A DNA stretch of 64,000 nt from Fibrobacter sp. (lineage in GTDB: Bacteria; Fibrobacterota; Fibrobacteria; Fibrobacterales; Fibrobacteraceae), in contig JAGCPF010000046.1 of assembly GCA_017642335.1 (NCBI GenBank), forward strand, positions 1 to 64,000, given 5' to 3'. Below, piece by piece: positions 16,815 to 24,921 of the stretch (the first letter of the stretch is position 1; every line of letters begins with the position of its first letter). The notes under the pieces are model-generated. The model had not been told where the DNA came from. It ran no database searches and saw only the letters and a list, made by a program, of their open reading frames with translations. A program made the position numbers and the translations under genes.

Positions 16815-17219
16815 ATGAGAAAATTACTGACTATGCTTTTTCTTTGTGCCATTTGCGCCTGGGCCAACCAGCCGACGGATTTGGATTCCCTCTTCCGTGG
16901 ACGCGAATACAAGCCGCAACTGAATTCATCCCTGCGCGACACCACCAAGATGAACGATGTGTCTACGAAGTCGGGAAAGAATGGCAAGTCCTCCGACGGT
17001 TATTACATGCTGCAGTTCGAGGCGGTCGGCGACTTTGACGCCGCCCAGCGCCGCCGCGCGCAGATTGCCGCCAGCACCGGTTTTGCCATCCAGGTCGTGT
17101 TCGATACGCCGTTCTACAAGCTTCGCGGCGGTGGCTGGACTTCGAAGAAGGCCGCCGAGGACAAGGCTCGCGAACTGTCGGCCTACAACATCAACGCATT
17201 TGTCGTGAAGATTCGCTAA
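16815..17219 (+). CDS. Exported SPOR-domain protein
   Basis: 134 residues. Signal peptide MRKLLTMLFLCAICAWA. Residues about 62-134 form a SPOR domain: YYMLQFEAVGDFDAAQRRR begins the first strand and helix, FYKLRGGGW the third strand, and KAAEDKARELSAYNINAFVV the last helix and strand. SPOR domains bind peptidoglycan stripped of peptides at the division septum. The protein is short, with only a 40-residue linker, and is probably periplasmic. It starts 18 bases after the preceding terminator and has its own weak ribosome site. Confidence 0.82.
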   Translation: MRKLLTMLFLCAICAWANQPTDLDSLFRGREYKPQLNSSLRDTTKMNDVSTKSGKNGKSSDGYYMLQFEAVGDFDAAQRRRAQIAASTGFAIQVVFDTPFYKLRGGGWTSKKAAEDKARELSAYNINAFVVKIR

Positions 17220-17297
17220 GCCTTTGCCTGCTCAGCTTTCTGGGCGGGTTGATTGCGTTGTCGAATTAGCCGAAAGGCCTTCTCAAATTTTTAGAGA

Positions 17298-20200
17298 TTA
17301 CTCAAGCAGGCCGAGGGTCTGCTTGATTTTGTATTCGTCCATGGACGAGGGCAAGAGTGCGCGTTCTTCGGGGGCGACGAAGGCGAACTTGCGCTCGAAC
17401 TCGCTGCATAGCGATCGGTCGCGGGGCTTCAGCTCTACAGGCTTGATGCTGTAGAAGAATGTGCCCGTCTTGATGAACTTCTTTGCCTGCAAGCCTTGGT
17501 TGATTGCTTCCGTGAGGGCCTTCTGAATCATCGGGCCTTCGCGGTCGACGTGGTGCAGTTCCATCAGGCGGTGACGCAGCAGGTCCTCGTGGATGGGGGA
17601 CTCGTGGTCGACGTAGAATTTCATCTGCGTGATGAGCGATGCAGTCGGCAATTCCGGGATGGGCTTGTCGTGGGCCGTGCCCTCGATATTCGGATGGGTG
17701 CACTTGTACGGGACGACCTCGATGTTGGAAACGTCGATCGCGCCGTCGCCGGATTCGCCGGACTCGGAGGATTCTTCTGGCGGCGGAGGTGCAACACTTT
17801 GTTCGATGGCGATGGTCGCGAGGAGGTGTGATTCCTCGTCCTTGCGCGACATGAACCAGAACGGCAGCCAGATGTTGAGGACTTTCCAGCCCAACTGGCG
17901 CAGGATGTTCGGTCGCATGTACTCGGTATCTTCGATGGATTCGCGGAAGCGCTCGCGTGTACAGTCGTCCTCGATGAGGGCGAGGAAGCGCTTGGGGTTG
18001 TTCGCATCGACAATGACCGGGCCGACAGCGATGTTGCCGGTCTCGAATATGGGATTGACCTTGATGTTGTTCGCGGTCAGGGTTTCGACAATTTCGTTAC
18101 GCAGCCGGGACTCTCCGCAATGCGGGTTGACGGGCTTGTATTCGATTTCGCGCTTCAGGTAGCTTATCCATTCCCAGAACAATGTTGCCTTGGGATTCGC
18201 ATGCTTGGCCATGTCGGCGTTCGAAATGAACACGCGCATTTCTTGCTTGGCTAGCGTCGAGCATACGGCGAGCTTGTTCTCGCCTGCAGTGCCGGAGACG
18301 GCTTCGGGTTCCGCGCAGATCAGTACGACGTCCCGGTACTTGTCGGTTGCTCTCTCGGGAGTCTTGACATAATACCGCGTGAGCGGGTTCTCCTGGTTGA
18401 AGAACTTCTCGGCCGCTGAACCTTTCTCGATGAGGGCTCGGATGGCTTCCTCGATTTCGATGCAGCTGGACTGGTGGAACGCGATAATACCGAGGGTCTG
18501 GGCCGGATGCTTTTGCGCGTGGTATACTGCCGCATTGGCGATGGCCATGATTTTGTCTGTAACGACGTCAATCGATTCGACGTTGCCGTTCTCGCGGACG
18601 GGTCTCGGGAATTGACGGATACCCTGGTTGAAAATCTTGTTGTTGGCGAAGTTGACCAACTTCATGTCGCTATACTGCCCGGCTAGCCAGAGCTCGCGTG
18701 TCGGGATGCCCCTGCGCAGCGATTCTGCAAGCAGGGATTCCTGGAAGTATGCGGTATGCCTCGGGAGGACGTCGTTGTAGGCGTCGTTTGGCAGCACCTC
18801 GATGGCGGGGTAATGCGGGTTGCCCATCAGCACGACTTTTTGCGAAGAAAGGAGTGCGGGCAGGGATTCGACAATGGAGGTGCAGTCGGCATCGAGGAAA
18901 ACGACAATGTCGAAGTTTTCGTTGCCGTCGAATTCAAAGGTCTCGTCGAGAGATGCGTGCGTGAGCAAGCTTGGATTTGCCTCTACGGCGGCGTGCGCGG
19001 CACGGAAGTTGGCCTTGCAGAACTGGTCGTAGAGTGCACGGAAATCCTTGCTCCTGTGGTGACGCTCCTTGGGGGAAAGCGAGAACAGTTCCGGGTTGCT
19101 GGCGCCCAGCTGCTGGATTTGTGTGCGGGACCAGAAATTCCTGAATCCCTGGCTGAATTCTTCGCTTACCTTGTCTGCATTCTGCAAGTAGACAAGCATC
19201 GGGCGCAGGTCGAACTGTGTCAGTTCCCTGAACAGGCGAGTGAGATTCGTATGCGTGTCGAGGTTGTCCCAATTCTCGCTCCAGGTCTGAATCTTGTCCA
19301 CCCATTTCTCGATGGGGAGGCTTTCCAGCGGATTTTCCAGGTCAAGTTCCTGGGCAATCTTGTGGATGATTTCCTGCAATGCCTTGACGGATGCGGCGTA
19401 GTTCTTGAACTTCGGGAGCTCCGGCTTGATGTTGTGCCAGTTCTCCAGTATCTGCAGCATGAAATCGAGTCTCGGATCGGATTCGTGCTTGTCGCGGAAG
19501 TTGAACAGGTACTTAATCTTTGTATTGAGGTCGAACCAGTTGGACTTCTCGTACTTCCAGTCCTTGCCGAGCAGGTGGTTGCCGAGAACGGCGGTGTCCT
19601 TGTAGGCGCGCTTGTTCTCTTGCAGCTCCAGGAGCGTGTCGATGAGGTCGAGCAACTCTGCATCCGAAGATACGGACTTGGGATGGCGGAGAACCTTCAT
19701 GAGCGCGCGGCGCGAACTGCGGTAGCGGTCCGACAGGCCTTTCAACGTGACATTCAAGCTCTCTACGAATTCTTCACGTGCGGCATAGACGTTCTGGTCG
19801 ACGGCATCGTCGGTGTAGATGTCCGAGGTCTGGCGGCGGTAACGCACCCAGTTGTCGCCTGCTTCGGGCAGCGCCTTCAGCGAGTCGTGGTAGGCAATCC
19901 AGTTGTTCGAGCGGAGTTCCCAGTCTTCGTAGACGGGAGTGTTGTCGTCGAATGTATTGATGATGAGGTCAATCGTTTCGGCGAGGCTCGAAATGAAGAT
20001 GCCCGTGGGGAACAGCGACGCTTCCTTGAACAGCGAGATAATCGGCTGGAGGTCTTTGACCTTGGATACGGCCTGCTCGATTTGGGTGACGATGGCTTCT
20101 TTTTCTTCGGCGGAAAGGCTCAAGACCTTGATGCCCTGGAACGCCTTGCGCGCTGCGACTCCCTGCTTGTTGAAGTACAGGTCGTGGATCTGCTCCACGA

Positions 20201-21413
20201 GCCCCTTAACGGTATTGTACGTGGCATAGTCGAGCTTGTCCACGCCGTCGAAAATGGAGTCCGAGAACTTGGCCTTCGTGGCCGGGGCGAGCGCGAATTC
20301 CGTCAGCAGGTCCGAAAGTGGTGCTCCGGCCGGCTCGATATTTTCGTTGACGGTCCGGTAGTATTCGATGAACGACTTGCGGGCCTTGATAAAGTCCGGG
20401 TCGATGACTTCGCGGTCCGGGCCCTGGAACGACCTGAACTGTGGCTTCCAGGCGTTTTCAAAAATCTGCCTTGTGATGGCCCGCCTAGAGACAACGAGCG
20501 TCTTTTTCCCGTTCACCACGGATTCTGCGACGATGTTAGCCGCGACCTTGTCCTTGGCTGTTCCTGGCAGCGTCTGGACGGCGAAGGCGAACTTGTCGTC
20601 CAGGAGGGATTCCATCACAGCCTTTGTGGTGTGGGAATCCAGCGGGTAGGGAAAATGGTGGTCGACGGGATTGAACAGGTCGTCGAACGGACCTTCGTCG
20701 AAGTAGGAATTCTGCATCTGGAATCCGTCTTCGCCGAACAGCGCCTGGAGTACCGGGCGGTTGTCGACAAGTTTGTCTTCCCAGATGTCACGTTCGAAAT
20801 GTTTCTTGAGCCTAAGGCGTGCTCCGTTGGCGAACGAGAGGCAAAGGCCGTGGCGAGTGAATTTCCATTTCTTCTCTTTGAGGACGGCCTTTTCAAAAAG
20901 TGAAAAATAAAGGAGGATGCTGAACTGCCCGTTGATGCTGGCGTCCTCGACTCTCGGGAGGTCTACAACATCCTTGAGGCGTTCCCTGAGGATGACGTTC
21001 TCGATGGCGGGGCGCTTGGACAGCGAAAGCTTATTGGTCTTTGGGTCGAAATCTACGGGGACGAGCAGAGTCGGGGCAAGCGCGTTGCCGTCCCACTTGA
21101 GAAAACCGAGAATGAGGTAGAGGTCCGACTTGCCGAAGTCTTCGTACTTCTGGCGCAGCACGGAAAGCATCTGCGTTTCCGTGGACACCTTCTGCTGGGC
21201 CGTAAAATTCGCGGAAACCGGCAGGAACGCATCTAGCGATATGGATTCGCCGGACTGTGCCCATTTTTCATAGAAAATGTCTCCCGCTTCCAGGATCAGG
21301 GGACTTTGCAGTACACCCTTCGTCGCAAAATTAAGAAAACGATCTTTCGAATCAAAAAGCGCCGCTTCTTGACGGATTTTCGTAATCATGGATGACGGTA
21401 ACACTCGAGCCAT
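17298..21413 (-). CDS. Giant DUF4011/SF1-helicase/nuclease/DUF3320-type protein with degenerate ATPase motifs
   Basis: 1371 residues. The N-terminal 250 match the DUF4011 pattern (RFLNFATK, LYLILGFLKWDG, PTLLVPVDF). The helicase core follows after DSHTTKAV, but its Walker A reads LPGTAKDK (residues 282-289) where active relatives have PPGTGKS/T, and its Walker B reads VVFLDAD (D841) instead of an F-DEA-type motif. The usual GDPKQLPP is GNPHYP. Residues about 1125-1180 resemble the MTES_1575/Vsr-like nuclease (VIVDANNPKRFLALIEDD). The C-terminus (about 1255-1340) is DUF3320-like, ending in PRDRS. In relatives these parts form an ATP-driven helicase-nuclease, several with proposed defence roles. 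Here ATPase function is doubtful although the frame is intact. TATATT lies six bases before the ATG. Confidence 0.75.
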   Translation of the reverse strand: MARVLPSSMITKIRQEAALFDSKDRFLNFATKGVLQSPLILEAGDIFYEKWAQSGESISLDAFLPVSANFTAQQKVSTETQMLSVLRQKYEDFGKSDLYLILGFLKWDGNALAPTLLVPVDFDPKTNKLSLSKRPAIENVILRERLKDVVDLPRVEDASINGQFSILLYFSLFEKAVLKEKKWKFTRHGLCLSFANGARLRLKKHFERDIWEDKLVDNRPVLQALFGEDGFQMQNSYFDEGPFDDLFNPVDHHFPYPLDSHTTKAVMESLLDDKFAFAVQTLPGTAKDKVAANIVAESVVNGKKTLVVSRRAITRQIFENAWKPQFRSFQGPDREVIDPDFIKARKSFIEYYRTVNENIEPAGAPLSDLLTEFALAPATKAKFSDSIFDGVDKLDYATYNTVKGLVEQIHDLYFNKQGVAARKAFQGIKVLSLSAEEKEAIVTQIEQAVSKVKDLQPIISLFKEASLFPTGIFISSLAETIDLIINTFDDNTPVYEDWELRSNNWIAYHDSLKALPEAGDNWVRYRRQTSDIYTDDAVDQNVYAAREEFVESLNVTLKGLSDRYRSSRRALMKVLRHPKSVSSDAELLDLIDTLLELQENKRAYKDTAVLGNHLLGKDWKYEKSNWFDLNTKIKYLFNFRDKHESDPRLDFMLQILENWHNIKPELPKFKNYAASVKALQEIIHKIAQELDLENPLESLPIEKWVDKIQTWSENWDNLDTHTNLTRLFRELTQFDLRPMLVYLQNADKVSEEFSQGFRNFWSRTQIQQLGASNPELFSLSPKERHHRSKDFRALYDQFCKANFRAAHAAVEANPSLLTHASLDETFEFDGNENFDIVVFLDADCTSIVESLPALLSSQKVVLMGNPHYPAIEVLPNDAYNDVLPRHTAYFQESLLAESLRRGIPTRELWLAGQYSDMKLVNFANNKIFNQGIRQFPRPVRENGNVESIDVVTDKIMAIANAAVYHAQKHPAQTLGIIAFHQSSCIEIEEAIRALIEKGSAAEKFFNQENPLTRYYVKTPERATDKYRDVVLICAEPEAVSGTAGENKLAVCSTLAKQEMRVFISNADMAKHANPKATLFWEWISYLKREIEYKPVNPHCGESRLRNEIVETLTANNIKVNPIFETGNIAVGPVIVDANNPKRFLALIEDDCTRERFRESIEDTEYMRPNILRQLGWKVLNIWLPFWFMSRKDEESHLLATIAIEQSVAPPPPEESSESGESGDGAIDVSNIEVVPYKCTHPNIEGTAHDKPIPELPTASLITQMKFYVDHESPIHEDLLRHRLMELHHVDREGPMIQKALTEAINQGLQAKKFIKTGTFFYSIKPVELKPRDRSLCSEFERKFAFVAPEERALLPSSMDEYKIKQTLGLLE

Positions 21414-21446
21414 ACCGAGAATATAACTTTTTTTAGGCTGGGTGGC

Positions 21447-22343
21447 TTATATGCGAGATTCTATTAATGAAATCGCTTGGTCCAGTGAAAGCGGGGTCGG
21501 GGATTCCTGCAATTTGGCCTTGAAACATACCCTTCCGAGCAGTGTTTCGGGCGATGAGCCCGCTTCGCGTTCTTGCCGGAGGCTATAGGCGAGTTCCCTT
21601 TTGGAGAGTTTCTTGCCGGTGCTGTCGGATATCAACGCATGGTGCAGGTAGATGGGAGGTTCTTTTGCTCCCAGGGCCTCCCGCAGGGCTATCTGGCGGG
21701 CCGTGGAACTGCGGATGTCCTCGCCGCGGACGATATGCGTGATGCCCTCGTCGATGTCGTCGACGCAGACGGCGAACTGGTAGGTCCATTGGCCTTCGCG
21801 GTCGCGGATGGGAAAGTCCCCGCATTGGAGCTTCGGGTTTTCGGCGAAGTCGCCCAGCCGCAAATCATGCCACTGAATTACTTTGTCTGGAACAATGAAC
21901 CTCAAGTTATGCGGCTCTATCTCTCGTCTTCCTTCTCGGTTGGTGAGCCTGTCGAACCACGTCTCTCGTCTCGTCAAGCACTTCCCCTGATACACTATCT
22001 CTCCCGTTTCGCTTTTGGGATTCTCGGCCTCGAGCTGCTTGCGGCTGCAGTAGCATGGGTACACGAGTCCTTGAGCCTCTAGTTTGGAAATTGCCTGCTC
22101 GTAGAGGGGCCAGCGTTTGCTCTGGATGCTCTCGCTGTCGTAGTGGAAACCGAACCATGCGAGGTCTTCGTAGATGCCTTCGACGTAGGCGGGGCGCATC
22201 CGGCTCTGGTCGTGGTCCTCGATGCGCAGATGAATTTTGAGGCCCCACTTTTTCGCTGCGGCCCAGACATAGAGCGCGGAGAGCAGGTGCCCTTCGTGCA
22301 GGAAGCCCGTGGGGCTTGGCGCGAATCGTATTTTCCCGGACAT
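21447..22343 (-). CDS. gluQ: Glutamyl-Q tRNA(Asp) synthetase GluQRS, with a repeat-derived insert
   Basis: 298 residues, a truncated GluRS catalytic core without an anticodon domain. It attaches glutamate to queuosine-34 of tRNA-Asp. Seen: the HIGH-type motif FAPSPTGFLHEGH, the LRIEDHD block, a zinc site CYC...YQGKC (C-x-C-xn-Y-xxx-C, the GluQRS hallmark), VRGEDI, and the KMSKS equivalent KLSKR. Between the last zinc cysteine and the LRF strand, residues about 122-145 are longer than in other GluQRS; this piece is encoded by a palindromic repeat with TCTCGTC flanks. TAAATTTG ends five bases before the ATG, overlapping a GGAG. Confidence 0.93.
   Translation of the reverse strand: MSGKIRFAPSPTGFLHEGHLLSALYVWAAAKKWGLKIHLRIEDHDQSRMRPAYVEGIYEDLAWFGFHYDSESIQSKRWPLYEQAISKLEAQGLVYPCYCSRKQLEAENPKSETGEIVYQGKCLTRRETWFDRLTNREGRREIEPHNLRFIVPDKVIQWHDLRLGDFAENPKLQCGDFPIRDREGQWTYQFAVCVDDIDEGITHIVRGEDIRSSTARQIALREALGAKEPPIYLHHALISDSTGKKLSKRELAYSLRQEREAGSSPETLLGRVCFKAKLQESPTPLSLDQAISLIESRI
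21917..21978. repeat. Palindromic repeat insert inside gluQRS
   Basis: Core at 21938-21958 (GGTTGGTGAGCCTGTCGAACC, arms GGTT/AACC), flanked on both sides by TCTCGTC-type heptamer sequence as found near 47253-47275. Confidence 0.75.
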
Positions 22344-22348
22344 GTCTC

Positions 22349-22356
22349 CAAATTTA
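22349..22356 (-). promoter_or_regulatory. TAAATTTG box of gluQRS
   Basis: Exact TAnnTTTG match five bases before the ATG. A transcript from it would be leaderless. Confidence 0.4.
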
Positions 22357-22400
22357 ATTCTTTTTTTTATTATTTAAAGCAGATTCAATGCAGGAGCATT

Positions 22401-22982
22401 ATGCGCAAAAATTTTTATTTGATCGGTTTGGTTGTGTTTATGGCAATGGCCTCCGCATCGTTTGCCGAGGATATTATTGCAAAGACGTCGAACGGTTCCG
22501 TGGTGCTGCTCCACGATAACGGACGCTGGGAGTATTACCAGAACAACGCCCAGATCCGCGACGTTAGGCCTTCCGCGATCCCCGAGGATGACAAGTTCGA
22601 GGTGAGCGTTTTGTACGAATCTCCTGACAAAATCAAGAAGAACGTGCGCATGGCTCTCGAAGCGGACTTCGCGACCGAAGAAGAAATCAAGGACAGCCTG
22701 CGCAAGGTGCCGAAGGGTGGCGTCATCTATTTCCAGGTGCCGACAAAGCAAATCAAGAAAGGCTTTTCTCGCGAGCTGACCTATTCGATTTACGACAAGG
22801 GCTCGGCTCCGATATTCACGAAGACGGTGCGCGATACCGAGGCGACCCCCAGCGAAGATCACGGGATTTCCAACCTGCTTGTGGTGCCGGTTTACGGCCG
22901 CCCGAAGACAAACATGCTCAAGGCCCGTGTCGAGAACCGCGAAGGGAAGCAGACTCTCGATATTGATATACCGCTAAAGTAG
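22401..22982 (+). CDS. Exported protein of unknown function
   Basis: 193 residues. Start chosen at the ATG preceded by CAGGAG. Signal peptide ends MASASFA/ED. The first mature segment (IIAKTSNGSVVLLHDNGRWEYY) resembles the short beta repeat found in periplasmic DUF3157-like proteins; the rest is a beta-sandwich-like sequence (VSVLYESPDKIKKNVRMALEADFATEEE, then KPxTKQIKKGFSRELTYSIYDKG). No catalytic motif. It ends five bases before the exonuclease gene, so the two are probably co-transcribed. Confidence 0.78.
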   Translation: MRKNFYLIGLVVFMAMASASFAEDIIAKTSNGSVVLLHDNGRWEYYQNNAQIRDVRPSAIPEDDKFEVSVLYESPDKIKKNVRMALEADFATEEEIKDSLRKVPKGGVIYFQVPTKQIKKGFSRELTYSIYDKGSAPIFTKTVRDTEATPSEDHGISNLLVVPVYGRPKTNMLKARVENREGKQTLDIDIPLK

Positions 22983-22987
22983 GCCGG

Positions 22988-23548
22988 ATGCGTTTTGCCG
23001 TTGTAGACCTGGAGACGACTGGAGGCAACCCCGTCGAAAGCAGGATTATGGAAATGGGAATCGTCCTCATGGACGGTTGCGAGGTGGTGGATACCTACCA
23101 GACTCTGCTTGACCCCGGCCAGGACATTCCGCCGTTTATCCGTAATCTAACCGGGATTACCGAGGAAATGGTTTCGGGGCAACCGCAGTTTTCCAGTGTC
23201 GCCGAACATGTCGCCGAATTGCTAAAAGACCGCATATTCGTTGCGCACAACGTGCTTTTTGATTGCAAGTTCATGCGGGCCGAAATGAAACGTGCCGCAA
23301 TCCCGTACGACCCGCCGCGGCTTTGTACGGTAAAACTGTCGCGCCGCGTGTTTCCGGGCTTTCCGAGTTATAGCTTGCACAAGTTAACGGAATCCCTGGG
23401 GCTTTCGGACTTTAGGCACCACCGCGCCTTGGACGATGCCTTGGCCGCCGCCGAAATACTGAAACTCGCGATTGCGAAAGTAGGCGAGGCCGCCGTTTTC
23501 AAAGAAGTCAAGAATATGTCGAACCCAAAGAAAGCGAAAGTGCTGTGA
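22988..23548 (+). CDS. DnaQ-like 3'-5' exonuclease (DEDDh)
   Basis: 186 residues, a stand-alone exonuclease domain like the Pol III epsilon proofreading subunit. Exo I: VVDLETTGG (Asp and Glu metal ligands); Exo II: VAHNVLFDCKF; Exo III: HHRALDDA with the catalytic His and last Asp. Residues 150-186 are a short basic tail. It lacks the C-terminal region by which epsilon binds the polymerase, so it may be an accessory nuclease rather than the replicative proofreader. Confidence 0.9.
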   Translation: MRFAVVDLETTGGNPVESRIMEMGIVLMDGCEVVDTYQTLLDPGQDIPPFIRNLTGITEEMVSGQPQFSSVAEHVAELLKDRIFVAHNVLFDCKFMRAEMKRAAIPYDPPRLCTVKLSRRVFPGFPSYSLHKLTESLGLSDFRHHRALDDALAAAEILKLAIAKVGEAAVFKEVKNMSNPKKAKVL

Positions 23549-23564
23549 GGCCCTAGCCTCTAGA

Positions 23565-23708
23565 TTCTCTGACGGAGATTGCTTCAGGGCTATGCCCTTC
23601 GCAATGACAACCTTCTCTGACGGAGATTGCTTCAGGGCTTCGCCCTTCGCAATGACAACCTTCTCTGATGTAGATTGCTTCAGGGCTATGCCCTTCGCAA
23701 TGACAAAC
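23565..23708 (-). repeat. Three tandem 48-bp copies of the GCAATGACA repeat
   Basis: Copies at 23565-23612, 23613-23660 and 23661-23708. Each reads TTCTCTGA...GGAGATTGCTTC...CGCAATGACAA on the plus strand, which is the reverse complement of the TTGTCATTGCG...GCAATCTCC family. The tract fills most of the 212-bp gap between convergent genes. Confidence 0.95.
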
Positions 23709-23760
23709 CCACTTCCTACTCCCTCATACCTCAAAGGGAGCGCAAGCGCGCCCTCGCGCC

Positions 23761-24891
23761 TCACAGCATTCCCGCCTTGTGCTTCATCTTGAGGATTCTC
23801 GCGGCGGATTCTTCGATGCGCTTGTGGTAGGTCGAGTTGTACTTGGCGAGCCTTTCCAGGTAATTCACCATTTCCTCGGCCTTCTTGGGGTAGGTTATCA
23901 TGAACATGTCGTTGCCCGCCATGACAGCAATGCGGACAAGCTTCTTGAAGTCCTTTGTCGGGTAGGTCTTGCCCGTGGCGCGGTCCATGCCGCTAATCCA
24001 GGCGCGTAAACTCACTCCCCACAGGTCGTCGGTGAGGATGACGGTCTCGGTCGACATTTCCCTTGCCATCCGGACGATTCGTGAATCGAATACGGCGGGG
24101 CGGTTCGAGATGCGGATAAAGCGCACGCTGCTCATCATGGTGACGGGAATGATGTCGCTCTGGGCTTTGAACAGCCCCACGTTACGTTGGATTTTGGCGA
24201 GCGGGCTTGCGCTGATGGCGATTTGGTGGTCGCTGTTTGTCCAGGAGTCGTAACCGGGGAAGTGTTTTGCGGCGCAGACGATTCCGTTGTCCTTCATCCC
24301 TTGGACAAAGGCCGCGACTTTTTCACCGCTGGTGCTGTCCTTGTCCCAAGAGCGGTGGCTTTCTTCCATGAACGATTTTTTGTTGCGGTGGTCGAGGGCC
24401 GGGTCGAGTACCGGCGCGAGGTTCAGGTTGATGCCCAGTGCTTTGAGTTCGCTGCCAATGCTGTTTGCGATGGCCCTCACGGAGTCCGGCTCCATGTCGC
24501 GCATTTCGTAGGCGCTGGGGGCGTGTTTCCATTTCTCGGAGATGCCGCCGATGCGGTTCACTCGGCCGCCTTCCTGGTCGCTTGCCACGAGGAGCGGAAT
24601 GCGGAGCTCGGCATTGGCCTGGGTGAGGTTGTGGATAAAGTTGTCCTTCTTGTTCAGGTGCGATTTCATCACGAGTACGCCGCCGAACTCGTTCTTGACC
24701 AGGAACTCGGCGGGCGACATGTAGACCATGATGAGCTGGGCAGCTTTCTGCCTTATGGAAAGCGAATCCCACAGCGGCATGAGCTTGTCAGGGAGTCCGT
24801 AGGGATTCTCGGTCCGGGCGCCCTGTGCAAAACACATCACCGCGCACAGGAGGGCGGCGATTATCCAGGTCGTCCATCGTCGCGTCAACAT
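23761..24891 (-). CDS. Exported glycoside hydrolase family 3 (NagZ-like beta-N-acetylhexosaminidase)
   Basis: 376 residues: signal peptide (IIAALLCAVMCFAQG) then a single GH3 barrel, the size of NagZ-type enzymes without the second domain. Landmarks: LLVASDQEGGRVNR, NLNLAPVLDP, KHFPGYDSWTNSDH (histidine loop of NagZ-like enzymes, with YDS in place of GDT) and VILTDDL with the nucleophilic aspartate. Probable role: removing N-acetylhexosamine from peptidoglycan fragments or glycans in the periplasm. AAGGA five bases before the ATG is the ribosome site. It lies 30 bp after topB and is the last gene of a GT2-topB-GH3 unit. Confidence 0.88.
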   Translation of the reverse strand: MLTRRWTTWIIAALLCAVMCFAQGARTENPYGLPDKLMPLWDSLSIRQKAAQLIMVYMSPAEFLVKNEFGGVLVMKSHLNKKDNFIHNLTQANAELRIPLLVASDQEGGRVNRIGGISEKWKHAPSAYEMRDMEPDSVRAIANSIGSELKALGINLNLAPVLDPALDHRNKKSFMEESHRSWDKDSTSGEKVAAFVQGMKDNGIVCAAKHFPGYDSWTNSDHQIAISASPLAKIQRNVGLFKAQSDIIPVTMMSSVRFIRISNRPAVFDSRIVRMAREMSTETVILTDDLWGVSLRAWISGMDRATGKTYPTKDFKKLVRIAVMAGNDMFMITYPKKAEEMVNYLERLAKYNSTYHKRIEESAARILKMKHKAGML

Positions 24892-24921
24892 GAGGGTCCT
24901 TTTGGCGCAGGCGTTGCCGTG

